Source: Seonamhaeicola sp.
GTDB taxonomy: Bacteria; Bacteroidota; Bacteroidia; Flavobacteriales; Flavobacteriaceae
Length of the DNA: 64,000 bases
Direction: 5' to 3'
Assembly (NCBI RefSeq): GCF_028281565.1
Contig: NZ_JANQJQ010000021.1
Span: 372,001 to 436,000 of the forward strand
Shown: positions 23,303 through 32,739 of the stretch, in pieces
Numbering within the stretch: position 1 is the stretch's first letter
Layout of the letters: each line of letters opens with the position of its first letter
Notes under the pieces: generated by a model
Database searches by the model: none
What the model was told of the DNA's origin: nothing
What the model saw: the letters and a program-made list of their open reading frames with translations, nothing else
Translations under genes and position numbers: made by a program

Positions 23303-26300
23303 ATGTTGAGCGCTTTAAAGGTAGTTTCTGTTGGTTTTATACGAATTGCGTATATAATACTTTTTGTATTTGTAATAGCCGCACAGGGCGTTTTTGCGCA
23401 ACAACCGGAAACAACAACAGCCGATGAGTTCTACGGACAGGCTCGAAAGTTTGGTGATGCCGGAGATTATGACCATTCCATTGTCTACTATCAAAAAGCG
23501 GCATCCGATTATAAAAAAGTATCCCAATGGTCAGGTTATGTGAAGTCGTTAAATGGTTTAGGGGCCTGTTATACTTTGTTGTCAAAGCATGAAGAAGCTC
23601 AAAAACAGCTGCAACTGGCTTTGAGTGTTGGCCTTGAAACATTAGGAAAGCAGCCGGAAGTGGCGGACACTTACCAGAACCTGGGGTTCGATTGGAGCAG
23701 GAACGGGGATTATGAAAAACAGTTTGAGAATTATAAGGCAGCTTTGGAGATCAGATTGGATAAATTGGGCGATAATCACCCTAAAGTGGCCCAGACCTAT
23801 AGCAGTTTATCTGTTAGCTACAAATACCTGGGGGATTATGAAAATGCTTTGCACTGTGCAAAAAAGGGGTTGGATATTCATCTCGGGACCTTAGATTCCA
23901 ATGACTTTGGCCTTTCGCAGGATTATACCAATATCGGAGCCATATATTTAAGCAAAGGGGAATACAAAAAAGCTCAGGACTACTTTCAACGGTCATTGGA
24001 TGTCATGAGTAATGCTGTTGGAGAGCAAAATCAATTTAAAGCCATTGGTTACTCCAACTTAGGGAAATCGTATGATGCACAAGGTTACTATGGTAAGGCC
24101 ATAGAAGCTTATCAAAATGCCCTGGATCTGTTGATCGGGTTGTTTGGCGAAAACCATGTGTATGCTGGTATTTTTTATAATAATCTTGGGAGTGCCTGGT
24201 TGCATAATGGTAACGCTACAAAGGCCATTACATATCATAAAAAGGCACTGACTATTTTTTTATCGGCATTACAGGATAACCATCCGTATGTGGCTGTAAC
24301 CTATATTAATTTGGGTAACTGTTTTGGCAAAATTAAAGACGGGACAAAGGCTATAAGCTATTTTCAAAAGGGATTGGATATCCAGAAGAAAGTACTTGGC
24401 TTAAATCATCCGGAAGTTGCCAATACCTGTAATATCATTGGATCGTATTATGTGAGTGTTAAAGATTGGAAACAGGCCTTATCGTCTTTTCAACAAGGCT
24501 TAACCGCTGTTGTTAAGGATTTTAAGAGTGAAGACATTTATTCAAACCCCAACCTGACCGAGATCGGTTCAAAAAAGAATCTTTTAGCGCTTTTAAGTGC
24601 CAAAGCAATGGCGTTACAAGCCAAATATTTACATGATACACATCCTGAGGTTTCAGACCTTGAAAGTAGTCTTGCTACATATGGCAAGGCTTTGGAGTTG
24701 ATAGACATACTTAAGTCAGAGATCACTTCTGCCATGTCAAAACAGGAACTCATTGAAAAGGCCATGCCCGTTTACGAAAGAGCTATTGAAGTTGCTTTCG
24801 AATTGTTTAAAATAAACAGAGACAAAGATCTCTTGAAACAAGCCTTTGAATATTCCGAAGCAAGTAAGGCTTTTATTTTGTTGCAGCAACTGAGGGATTC
24901 TGAAATTAAACAGTACGGGGCTATTCCGGATAGTATCATTAAGCAGGAAAGGACACTGAAAATCAGATCGGCGTTTTATGAGGAGCAACTCTATAGTGCG
25001 ATCCAAAAGAAGGATTCGGTAAAAACAAAATTGTATCGGGAAAAATTATTTCAGGCCAGGTTAGATTTTGAAGCGATCAAAAATAATGTTGAAGCGCAGT
25101 ACGCCCGGTACTATCAATTAAAATATAGTGCTGACGTATTTTCCGTGGAAGATATCCAAAGTAAACTGTTGGACCAAAACAGTGTGCTTTTAGAGTTTTT
25201 TATTGCGGAAGACAACCTATATCTCTTTAGTATTACAAAAGATGATTTTCGCACATTCATCATCGAGAAAACGGAAACATATAAAAAACTCATAGGGGAT
25301 TACAGGCAGGGATTGACAAATCAACAAGCAGTACTTGAAGCCGGAAGAGAAAGTAAACAGGCCTTTATTAATGCGGCCTTCGAATTGTACCAAATGTTAC
25401 TACAAAAGCCACTTCAGGAGCTGAACAGGCCTTTAAAAAAGATCATAGTAATACCTGACGGCGAATTGAGCTATCTGAATTTTGAGGCATTTTTAACTAA
25501 ACTTCCTGCTGACCTGAACGGATTCAGATATAAGGATTTGGACTACCTGATAAAAAAATATAGCCTTAGTTACACCTATTCATCCAGGTTTTTAATGACA
25601 TCTGTTAAAGTGGCACAATTGAAAGCTAAAGAAAGTGATGTGTTAAGGTTTGGAGGGTTTGCATCCGAATATACGGAGCCGTTTTCTTTATTTCCGGTTG
25701 GAGAAGATGGAGAAGCGGGTGCTGATACGTTAGATTGGAACATAGCGGCTTTGCCCGGTGCTAAAAAGGAGGTACAGACTATTGCAGAAAAATTTGATGG
25801 TGAAGCAGTATGGTCGCCCATGACCACCGAAAAAGCATTTAAAGAGACAGCTCATAATTATAAAATATTGCATTTGGCAGTACATGGCCTTACAGATGAC
25901 GTAAATCCTATGTTCTCAAAACTGATGTTCACACAAAAAAAGAATAGCCTTGAAGATGGTTTTTTAAACGCTTCGGAAATTTACAATTTGGAGCTCAATG
26001 CCGATTTGGTAGTATTGAGTGCCTGCGATAGCGGCTTTGGAAAAATTAATAAAGGTGAAGGCATTATGAGCCTTTCACGGGCATTCGCCTATGCCGGGTG
26101 CTCCAGTTTGGTGGCCAGTTTATGGAAAGTCTCTGATGATACCACAGTGCACTCCATGGTTGATTTTTATGATAACCTCATGGCAGGACTTCCCATAGAC
26201 GAGGCTTTGCAAAAAGGGAAATTAAATTATCTTCAAACTATTGAAAACCCATTGTACGAGCATCCGTATTTCTGGGCGGGTTTTATAGTTCACGGTAATA

Positions 26301-26428
26301 CCCAACCCCTGGATATTCAGGTATCGGGAGCATCCTGGTATGTATATGCTATCGCTGTGCTTTTAGTGGGCCTGATTGTTGTGCTTTTATTCGGAAAACG
26401 AAAAAGGACAACCCTTCCATTATTTTAG
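23303..26428 (+). CDS. Exported TPR-CHAT protein with C-terminal membrane anchor
   Basis: A 1041-residue protein. A signal peptide (about residues 1-33, ending VFAQ-Q) is followed by about nine TPR units (about 42-400) of the kinesin-light-chain type, a helical linker, and a CHAT (caspase HetF-associated) domain at about 690-1000. The catalytic dyad appears intact: His861 in 'HLAVHG' and Cys908 in 'LSACDSG'. Residues about 1012-1033 are a transmembrane helix followed by GKRKR. The TPR and protease domains should therefore face the periplasm. CHAT domains are caspase-like proteases, and the target here is unknown. The gene converges on a sigma/anti-sigma pair, with a nine-base overlap at the ends. 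Confidence 0.93.
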   Translation: MLSALKVVSVGFIRIAYIILFVFVIAAQGVFAQQPETTTADEFYGQARKFGDAGDYDHSIVYYQKAASDYKKVSQWSGYVKSLNGLGACYTLLSKHEEAQKQLQLALSVGLETLGKQPEVADTYQNLGFDWSRNGDYEKQFENYKAALEIRLDKLGDNHPKVAQTYSSLSVSYKYLGDYENALHCAKKGLDIHLGTLDSNDFGLSQDYTNIGAIYLSKGEYKKAQDYFQRSLDVMSNAVGEQNQFKAIGYSNLGKSYDAQGYYGKAIEAYQNALDLLIGLFGENHVYAGIFYNNLGSAWLHNGNATKAITYHKKALTIFLSALQDNHPYVAVTYINLGNCFGKIKDGTKAISYFQKGLDIQKKVLGLNHPEVANTCNIIGSYYVSVKDWKQALSSFQQGLTAVVKDFKSEDIYSNPNLTEIGSKKNLLALLSAKAMALQAKYLHDTHPEVSDLESSLATYGKALELIDILKSEITSAMSKQELIEKAMPVYERAIEVAFELFKINRDKDLLKQAFEYSEASKAFILLQQLRDSEIKQYGAIPDSIIKQERTLKIRSAFYEEQLYSAIQKKDSVKTKLYREKLFQARLDFEAIKNNVEAQYARYYQLKYSADVFSVEDIQSKLLDQNSVLLEFFIAEDNLYLFSITKDDFRTFIIEKTETYKKLIGDYRQGLTNQQAVLEAGRESKQAFINAAFELYQMLLQKPLQELNRPLKKIIVIPDGELSYLNFEAFLTKLPADLNGFRYKDLDYLIKKYSLSYTYSSRFLMTSVKVAQLKAKESDVLRFGGFASEYTEPFSLFPVGEDGEAGADTLDWNIAALPGAKKEVQTIAEKFDGEAVWSPMTTEKAFKETAHNYKILHLAVHGLTDDVNPMFSKLMFTQKKNSLEDGFLNASEIYNLELNADLVVLSACDSGFGKINKGEGIMSLSRAFAYAGCSSLVASLWKVSDDTTVHSMVDFYDNLMAGLPIDEALQKGKLNYLQTIENPLYEHPYFWAGFIVHGNTQPLDIQVSGASWYVYAIAVLLVGLIVVLLFGKRKRTTLPLF

Positions 26429-27208
26429 ATTACTCATCAGGTTTTGAGCTTCTTCGTATTTATATCCTTCAATGCGTTTTAAGGTTTTTTTGCCTAGGTC
26501 TTTTTCTTCAGCTTTAAAATAAGCCAGGCTCAAATACCATAAACCCTGCTCCATGAACGGACTCTCGGTGTCAATAGCTTTTTGAAGATGCAGGATGGCT
26601 TTATAGGGGGCCGGGGTTTCCAAATATAAATAGCACAGCCCGGTATAAAAATGAGCCATGGAACGTGTTTCATTTTGACGTATTAATGAATCCAGAACTT
26701 GTATGGCTTCCCGGTAGTTTTGACTTTCATATTGGAAAGCTACTTTGTTCCAAAGCGCCATATTTTGGTCAAAATCTCCCCGCATTACCGGCGGTTTGTC
26801 ATAAGGGACAGAAAGGTAGTCATCTATCAACAACGCGGAGGATTTTCCCTGATAGACAAATATAAATACCGGAATCATGAGAAGTAAAACAGCGGCGGCA
26901 ATCCGGGGGATATAATACCTTAAAGTTCGAGTTTTTTTTAAACTGGCAGGCTGATCCTCCGGGATATCCAGTTTTGAAAAGACACTGTCTTTGGTCTCCT
27001 GTAGATAATTTTCAAGCCCTTTTCTATCGGCTCCATACGTTTCATAATAAAAGCGGATACCATCAACTATGTTTTTAGAGGCATCAGACTGCTCTAAATG
27101 GTGTGCTATTTTAGCATTCATTTCGGCATCCAGAATACCATCCACATAGTCAATGAGTAATTCTAAATCAGGGTGTTCTTTGTAATCTGAAAAATCATCC
27201 ATATACAA
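26420..27208 (-). CDS. Membrane anti-sigma-like protein with C-terminal TPR
   Basis: A 262-residue protein. The N-terminal cytoplasmic part (about residues 10-60, 'DLELLIDYVDGILDAEMNAKIAHHLEQSDA') looks like an anti-sigma zinc-finger-type helical domain without the zinc ligands HxxxCxxC. Residues about 105-124 form one transmembrane helix. The periplasmic part (about 150-260) has two or three TPR-like units. It starts five bases after the ECF sigma gene, so it is probably its membrane-bound regulator. The exported TPR part could contact the neighbouring TPR-CHAT protein, which is inference. Confidence 0.85.
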   Translation of the reverse strand: MYMDDFSDYKEHPDLELLIDYVDGILDAEMNAKIAHHLEQSDASKNIVDGIRFYYETYGADRKGLENYLQETKDSVFSKLDIPEDQPASLKKTRTLRYYIPRIAAAVLLLMIPVFIFVYQGKSSALLIDDYLSVPYDKPPVMRGDFDQNMALWNKVAFQYESQNYREAIQVLDSLIRQNETRSMAHFYTGLCYLYLETPAPYKAILHLQKAIDTESPFMEQGLWYLSLAYFKAEEKDLGKKTLKRIEGYKYEEAQNLMSNLK

Positions 27209-27213
27209 ACGCT

Positions 27214-27750
27214 TTAATTATTGGCGTGATTTTTTATTTCAATGATCAATTTCTTTCTAATGATCGATTTCTTATTATCCACAGTCTTTTTAGCAATTGA
27301 AAGGCGTTTGGAAATCTCTTCACTGTTATAGCCCTCGCAATGAAGCTTCCATAGTTCGTGTTCATTTTTGGTTAAACAGACCCTGTACATTTTTGTAATA
27401 TCATCGCTCTCAAGTTTATGGAATACCTCAGGCTTTACTACTTTTCCATTCACTATAGTGGCGGCATTTCCAACTGATTTTAATCTGTTGTTTTTAGTAT
27501 TCATATCCACCCAGGCATTTGAGGCTACTTTAAATAAATAGGCTTTAAAGTTTTTTATGCCCTTTTTGTGCTTTATCATCTTGAGCCAGGTTTCCTGCAC
27601 CAGCTCCCTGGCAATGTCCCTGCTCCTGGTTTTACCAACCAAAAACATAAACAAAGGATCATTGTATCTGTCTATCAACGCTTTGAGCGCAGCGGTGTCT
27701 CCATCTAAGTATTGGTCCCATAAGTGGTCACTTTGATCAGGTTTGGTCAT
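27214..27750 (-). CDS. RNA polymerase ECF sigma factor
   Basis: A 178-residue sigma-70 family protein. Region 2 covers about residues 22-90 ('ARELVQETWLKMIKHKKGIKNFKAYLFKVASN') and region 4 about 120-172 ('LTKNEHELWKLHCEGYNSEEISKRLSIAKKTVDNKKSIIRKKL'). There is no N-terminal extension. The downstream gene encodes a single-pass membrane protein, the standard sigma/anti-sigma order. Regulon members are unknown; the divergent small exported genes at 27910-29290 are candidates by position. Confidence 0.93.
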   Translation of the reverse strand: MTKPDQSDHLWDQYLDGDTAALKALIDRYNDPLFMFLVGKTRSRDIARELVQETWLKMIKHKKGIKNFKAYLFKVASNAWVDMNTKNNRLKSVGNAATIVNGKVVKPEVFHKLESDDITKMYRVCLTKNEHELWKLHCEGYNSEEISKRLSIAKKTVDNKKSIIRKKLIIEIKNHANN

Positions 27751-27909
27751 TAGATAGAGGTATCAGTTAATAGACTACAAATTAAGCAAAAAATTCCCGA
27801 TGTATTTTTTTATTCCCGGTATCGGGAAAAAATGACCCTTTTTGGAGTCTAAGGTTTATACAAAGATCAGTTTTAGTATAACTCCGATTAAAAGGCAAAA
27901 AGGAATACC

Positions 27910-28431
27910 ATGAAATATGCAGTTTTTACAGTGATAATTTTCACCATGATATTTAAGGGAATGGCACAATCCAATACCACTGGTTCTTATCCGAAGGCAA
28001 AGGTGTATTTGCAGGATCACAGGATTCTAAACGTGAAGGATTTGGAGATCACCCAAACGGATGCCTCATTTATTGAATCAGATGGTGATACAAAACAAAC
28101 AATAGCTGTTGATAAAATAGACCTTATTAAAATACCTAAAGGAAATTATTTGTGGGAAGGGGCCCTTTTTGGGGCCGGCACTATGGCTCTGGCATCATTA
28201 ATTATTGATTTGGATACGGATTATCTGGGGCGCCCCAGAGAAAAAGATGCCGGGTTTTATCTTGGTATGACAGGCGGTGGTGCTATACTGGGAGCGCTGG
28301 TAGGGGTGTTTGTCCCAAAATGGAAACCTTTATACCTGGGAAAAGCATCTGCAGGATTGCGTCCCTCAATTCAATTCGGATTTTTAACAAAGGAAAGTTT
28401 CTCAAATATTAAAATCACTTTAAAAATATGA
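27910..28431 (+). CDS. Hypothetical exported protein with glycine-rich hydrophobic segments
   Basis: A signal peptide (residues 1-19, ending GMAQ) precedes a 150-residue mature part. A short beta domain ('KVYLQDHRILNVKDLEIT') is followed by two Gly/Ala-rich hydrophobic segments (about 85-100 and 118-136). These may insert in a membrane like glycine zippers. I recognise no family. Its stop overlaps the start of the next gene by four bases, so the two are translationally coupled. It is divergent from the ECF sigma gene. Confidence 0.75.
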   Translation: MKYAVFTVIIFTMIFKGMAQSNTTGSYPKAKVYLQDHRILNVKDLEITQTDASFIESDGDTKQTIAVDKIDLIKIPKGNYLWEGALFGAGTMALASLIIDLDTDYLGRPREKDAGFYLGMTGGGAILGALVGVFVPKWKPLYLGKASAGLRPSIQFGFLTKESFSNIKITLKI

Positions 28432-29003
28432 AGACATATGCTCGCTTTACAACCCTATTGGCACTGCTATTTTGTATAACCTGTTTTGGACAAAAATGTA
28501 AGTATTCCGAAAAAAGGGTACGGAAGGCCAACAAGCATTTTGAAAAGGAAAAAATGATAAAGGCCACCAAGCAGAAGCCGTTGTTCTCCAAATTCAGTCA
28601 GGCAGCATCAGTTAATTTTGTAAGATCTGAGGAGCATTATTACCTGTCATTGGTCCTGGTACGTGAACTGGGTAGAAGAATAAATATTTTGAAGGAGAAC
28701 CCTTTGGTTGTCAGGTTTCAGAACGACAGTATTATTACTCTATTCCCTGATAAAACATTAATGGGGAAGTTTACCTTACCGGCCACAACGGAGATCAATA
28801 AACCTTATTATGAAATAAGTCCGGAACAACTACAATTGTTCATCTCCCAACCGGTAGTTCATCTGAAAGTATATTTTGATTCGGACAAAGTTCCTGAGGA
28901 TAAAATGGGAAAAGACAAACTCGGGACTTTCTTTGATTATGAAATATTAAATAAACGCCTGCAATCGAGCCTAATGGAGCCCGCAAATTGCATCAGTCAA
29001 TAA
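28428..29003 (+). CDS. Hypothetical exported protein, 191 residues
   Basis: A signal peptide (about residues 1-21, ending CFGQ) is followed by a basic helix and a beta-rich region ('NPLVVRFQNDSIITLFPD', 'QPVVHLKVYFDSDKVPE'). No domain is recognised. It is coupled to the preceding gene (ATGA overlap) and followed by a small lipoprotein gene, making a three-gene unit of exported proteins next to the CHAT and sigma genes. Confidence 0.75.
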   Translation: MKTYARFTTLLALLFCITCFGQKCKYSEKRVRKANKHFEKEKMIKATKQKPLFSKFSQAASVNFVRSEEHYYLSLVLVRELGRRINILKENPLVVRFQNDSIITLFPDKTLMGKFTLPATTEINKPYYEISPEQLQLFISQPVVHLKVYFDSDKVPEDKMGKDKLGTFFDYEILNKRLQSSLMEPANCISQ

Positions 29004-29029
29004 TGTTTAACTCATTTAATTATACACCT

Positions 29030-29290
29030 ATGAAATCCTTTTTTCAATATTTTTCCATTTCGTTTACCATGTTATTGTTTGCCTGTTCGGCTGACAACGC
29101 AGGGGGAAATTGCAGTATTAGTTGTGGCGGATTTGGTACCAGTCAGCCTTTTGTGCAGACCAATCATCCTTTTGTTTCGGAATCCGAATGTATAAAAATA
29201 GCCAAGGAAAAAGCCGGTAGTGCCTGTAAAGCATCCTATTGCCCGCCAACAGGAGATTCCGATGATTGCTACCAGGTTTATCCTGAATGA
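29030..29290 (+). CDS. Small cysteine-rich lipoprotein
   Basis: From the ATG at 29030 the protein is 86 residues with a lipobox LFAC. The mature part holds six further cysteines ('NCSISCGGFG', then four near the C-terminus), an even number suitable for disulfides. A longer frame starting at 28988 would place 14 residues before the signal and overlap the previous gene. The function is unknown. A long palindromic element follows. Confidence 0.75.
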   Translation: MKSFFQYFSISFTMLLFACSADNAGGNCSISCGGFGTSQPFVQTNHPFVSESECIKIAKEKAGSACKASYCPPTGDSDDCYQVYPE

Positions 29291-29372
29291 GGCATGCTAC
29301 AAATTTAAAGGGATTGTTAATTGAAACGAACAAAAGGGGGGCTTTATATATTTTTTTTGAATTATTGTATTA

Positions 29373-29510
29373 AAAAGAGGTTGTCCAAAAAGTAAATCCT
29401 ATGTCACATTGAGCTTGTCGAAATGCCTTAAATCAGAGATAATCAATCAATAGGTTTCGACTGCGCTCAACCTGACAACAAAAAATGTAACTTTTTGGAC
29501 AACCTCTTTT
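29373..29510. repeat. Long inverted repeat, MITE-like, between convergent genes
   Basis: Perfect 21-base arms at 29373-29393 and 29490-29510 (outer part AAAAGAGGTTGTCC) enclose an inner imperfect palindrome with GAGCTTGTCGAAATGCCT and AGGTTTCGACTGCGCTC. The whole 138 bases can fold into one hairpin. It has no coding capacity. It may be a non-autonomous mobile element or a bidirectional terminator; the outer arms resemble insertion-sequence ends, but I cannot name a family. Confidence 0.8.
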
Positions 29511-29537
29511 GTTTATGGTTGGGTGCTAAAAATCAGA

Positions 29538-31106
29538 TTAGATTTTAGGATTTATTTTAAAGACGAAGGCGTGGTCTCCTGTTTTTTCAGGTAATTGAAT
29601 GTGCAGACCGTCGTCTTTAATTTCAAAGTTGAGGTTGCTTTCACCGCCTAACAAGTCAATAGATTTTATCTCTTTTGATAATAGATCATTGCCTTTTTTG
29701 AATGAGGTGATCACTAATTCGCTTCCTTCCGGCCAATCCAGAGCAATGGCGTAAAGCGTATCGCCTTTGGTTGTAAACCGAATATCTTTTGCCGTATTGT
29801 CGTCATTACTGCGCTCGCTTAAATGCCCTTCAACCACTTTGGCATCGCCTTCGCCGTAAATTTCAAATGTACGGGTGCCGTAAATGGCTTCACCGTTAAC
29901 TTTTAACCATTGGCCCATTTCCAATAGACGTTCTTTTACCGGCTCAGGAATCGTACCGTCCGCTCTGGGTGTAATGTTTAAAAGTACCGCGCCATTTTTA
30001 CTAACAACATCCACTAAAAAATCAATTAGTCTGTTGGTTGATTTGTAATCCGGGTCACTGATGTGGCACCAGGCTTTCCAATCGATAGAATCATCAGTTA
30101 ACCAGGGGAAATCCTTCTTCTCACTCATTCTGGCACGTTCCAGGTCGTAAACCGCACTTCCTTCAGCAAAATCATAGAATTTATAGGTAGACACTACTTC
30201 CTGTCCTTTCTTTTCAGCTTCGTTGTAATAATACTGTAAAAACGCTTTTCTGTGCGCTTCACTAACTATGTCCATTTTGTTGTCAAACCAAACTAAATCT
30301 GGGTCATATTTATCAATGATCTCTTTTAATCTGTTTAACCAGTCATCATTGAACGCTTGATCTGCCACGGGGTAATATTTTTCAATACCGTTGTCTATAT
30401 CGTGTTTGCTTCTCGGCATGACATTATCTCCTTTTTTCAATTTAGGACCGTAAAGACCGGCGTACTTTGGGTCTGAAGCATCTGTAGTTTCATCCCAGGT
30501 TGGATACCAGCCAAATAGCCATTGGCGGTGATAGGTAGCTATAAACTTCATGTCACGTTTGCGAATTTCTTTAGCTAACTCGCCCATAATATCACGTTTT
30601 GGCCCCATATCTTTGGCATCCCATTCGGTCAGTTCACTGTCCCACATGGCGAAACCATCGGCATGTTCGGAAACCGGCCCTGCAAATTTAGCACCTGCTT
30701 TTTGGAATAGATCGGCCCATTCCGCCGGATCAAATTTTTCGGCTTTAAACATCGGGATGAAATCCTTATAACCGAATTTATCCAACGGACCATAGGTTTT
30801 TACGTGATAGTCGTGAATCTCATGCGCTTTTCCATTTCTGGCTTCCGGGTTATCCGCGTTAACATACATCCAGTGGGCATACCATTCGGTTTCATAAGCA
30901 GGTACCGAATAGGGTCCCCAGTGGCAGTAGATACCAAATTTGGCATCTAAAAACCAATCCGGTGTTTTGTGTTGTTTTAACGATTCCCAGTCGGCTTCAT
31001 ACGTTATGGTGTCTTTTTTTGTTGCATTATCAGTTTCCTGTTTTTTTTCTTTTGATCCGCAAGACACTAAAATGACGGAAAGAAGCATTAATACATAGTT
31101 TTTCAT
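29538..31106 (-). CDS. GH29 alpha-L-fucosidase-type lipoprotein (copy 1)
   Basis: A 522-residue exported enzyme (lipobox LVSC). The GH29 barrel starts at about residue 38 ('ESLKQHKTPDWFLDAKFGIYCHWGPYSVPAYETEWY'). The catalytic nucleophile is Asp275 in 'LVWFDNKMD', and the substrate pocket histidines 'SEHADGF' and 'TYHRQW' are present. A C-terminal beta domain follows. GH29 enzymes remove alpha-L-fucose, and some act on alpha-L-galactose. It is the last gene of the minus-strand operon that starts at 38959, though 66 bases separate it from the next GH29. Confidence 0.93.
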   Translation of the reverse strand: MKNYVLMLLSVILVSCGSKEKKQETDNATKKDTITYEADWESLKQHKTPDWFLDAKFGIYCHWGPYSVPAYETEWYAHWMYVNADNPEARNGKAHEIHDYHVKTYGPLDKFGYKDFIPMFKAEKFDPAEWADLFQKAGAKFAGPVSEHADGFAMWDSELTEWDAKDMGPKRDIMGELAKEIRKRDMKFIATYHRQWLFGWYPTWDETTDASDPKYAGLYGPKLKKGDNVMPRSKHDIDNGIEKYYPVADQAFNDDWLNRLKEIIDKYDPDLVWFDNKMDIVSEAHRKAFLQYYYNEAEKKGQEVVSTYKFYDFAEGSAVYDLERARMSEKKDFPWLTDDSIDWKAWCHISDPDYKSTNRLIDFLVDVVSKNGAVLLNITPRADGTIPEPVKERLLEMGQWLKVNGEAIYGTRTFEIYGEGDAKVVEGHLSERSNDDNTAKDIRFTTKGDTLYAIALDWPEGSELVITSFKKGNDLLSKEIKSIDLLGGESNLNFEIKDDGLHIQLPEKTGDHAFVFKINPKI

Positions 31107-31172
31107 AATAGTTATTTTTAAAATCCAGTTGATATTTATGTTGTTAATTCCATATGGAATGTATCCAAATAC

Positions 31173-32732
31173 TTATAAATGCACTTTATACACCAAAACA
31201 TGTTCGTTTGGAACTGTATTTGGAGCTTTCAGGGTTAAGCCTTCATTTGTTTTAGACCATGTAATGGCTTCATTACTGCCAATGACTTCAACTGATGTTA
31301 TATTTTCATCAGCTCCAACACCATCTGATGCAAACGTTTTTAAAAGAAAGGTTGCACCTGGCTTGGGGATTGCTAACTGCGTTATGTAAATAACGTCTTT
31401 TGATTTGTTTTGGGTAAACCTAAAATCAGTTGTTTTATAGGTAACCCCATCACCTTGCACACCTCCAAAATGATTTTTTTTAAGTTTTGTACCGCCTTCT
31501 CCATAGGTTACATACGGGCGGGTTTCGTAAACCGCTTCTCCGTTAACATCCAGCCATTTTCCTATTTCCAAAAGCCCTTCTCTTTGTTTTTCGGGAATTT
31601 TACCATCGTGGGTAGGGGTTATATTTAGCAATAGACAACCATTCTTACTGGAAATATCTACCAGTTCCTGGATAATTATTGTTGGTGTTTTCAGGCGCAA
31701 ATCTTTTCTCCAACTCCAACCTGCCCAGGCATAAGAGTCGTCTGTTAGCCAGGGGAAATCTGTCTTTTCGTCAAACCTGCCTTTTTCAAGATCTAAAACA
31801 CCAACACCTTTTGCCAGGTCATTATTCTTATAGGTCAGTACAACCGGCTTGTTCCATGCTTCACCTTTGTTGTAATAATGAGCAACCATTTCCTGACGGT
31901 CTTTTTCAGGAAGCACGAATAATCTGCTATCAAACCAAAGTAAGTCCGGCTGATAGGTGTCCACAACTTCATAGATCTTAGTCTTCCAGGTGTCAATAAA
32001 CTTTTGCGAAGGTGCATATTTAGGATTTATTTTACCGGTAAATTGACCACTGGCTTCATGACCTCCTTTTAGGCTATGAAACGTTTCAGGGAGGGTTCTT
32101 TCTCCATAAAAGTCTTCAAAACCAACGGCGGTTGTATCAATTAAGCCACTCCAGGTATTATACCAACCCCATTCCCAGGAATGATGAAATGTAGCTACAA
32201 ACTTTAATCCTTCAGCTTTAATAGCTTTTTCCAATTCACCTACAATATCCCTTTTCGGGCCATAATTAACAGTATTGTACTTATTGACTTTACTATCCCA
32301 GTTAGAAAAATTGTCGCAATGTTCAGCCACGGGCCCAACATATTTTGCTCCGGAGGCTTTAAAAAGTTTAGCCCACTCCGTAGCATCAAAATGTTTGGCG
32401 GTAAATTTGTCAATAAAATCGTGATAGTGTACATCTTCACCATAGGTTTCCAAATGATGCGGTCTTATATCTTTACCCCAACCTTCATCTTTTACTTCAT
32501 ACATTTGCCTTGAATACCATTCACCCTTTCCCATATAGGAATATACTCCCCAGTGGAAATAAATACCAAATTTGGCATCCAAAAACCACTCCGGCGTTTT
32601 GTGTTGTTTTAGGGACTCCCAGTTTGCTTCGTAAGTTACCGAAGGCCTACTTGTAGCAGTATTTTGGTTTTTCTCATCGGATTTACAAGAAATACCTAAA
32701 ATGGCAATCAAAAGTAATATGTAGAACCTCAT
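31173..32732 (-). CDS. GH29 alpha-L-fucosidase-type lipoprotein (copy 2)
   Basis: From the ATG at 32732 the protein has 519 residues and a proper lipoprotein signal (ILGISC). A longer frame from 32825 would overlap the MaoC gene. The GH29 nucleophile is Asp268 in 'LLWFDSRLF', and 'AEHCDNF' and 'TFHHSW' line the pocket. The two neighbouring GH29 genes share the start 'YEA(D/N)WESLKQHKTP(D/E)WFLDAKFGIY' but differ widely later, so they probably have different linkage or sulfation preferences. It starts seven bases after maoC in the same operon. Confidence 0.93.
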   Translation of the reverse strand: MRFYILLLIAILGISCKSDEKNQNTATSRPSVTYEANWESLKQHKTPEWFLDAKFGIYFHWGVYSYMGKGEWYSRQMYEVKDEGWGKDIRPHHLETYGEDVHYHDFIDKFTAKHFDATEWAKLFKASGAKYVGPVAEHCDNFSNWDSKVNKYNTVNYGPKRDIVGELEKAIKAEGLKFVATFHHSWEWGWYNTWSGLIDTTAVGFEDFYGERTLPETFHSLKGGHEASGQFTGKINPKYAPSQKFIDTWKTKIYEVVDTYQPDLLWFDSRLFVLPEKDRQEMVAHYYNKGEAWNKPVVLTYKNNDLAKGVGVLDLEKGRFDEKTDFPWLTDDSYAWAGWSWRKDLRLKTPTIIIQELVDISSKNGCLLLNITPTHDGKIPEKQREGLLEIGKWLDVNGEAVYETRPYVTYGEGGTKLKKNHFGGVQGDGVTYKTTDFRFTQNKSKDVIYITQLAIPKPGATFLLKTFASDGVGADENITSVEVIGSNEAITWSKTNEGLTLKAPNTVPNEHVLVYKVHL

Positions 32733-32739
32733 CTGGTTT

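Noticed and set aside
23236-23427. A 63-codon frame before the CHAT gene
   Set aside because: It overlaps the signal peptide of the CHAT protein in another frame and shows no protein-like pattern.
29373-29510. CRISPR repeat or insertion sequence
   Set aside because: There is one inverted structure without direct repeats, spacers or a transposase gene.
31839-32017. Short frames opposite the GH29 genes
   Set aside because: These are shadows in other frames of well-supported genes with intact catalytic motifs.
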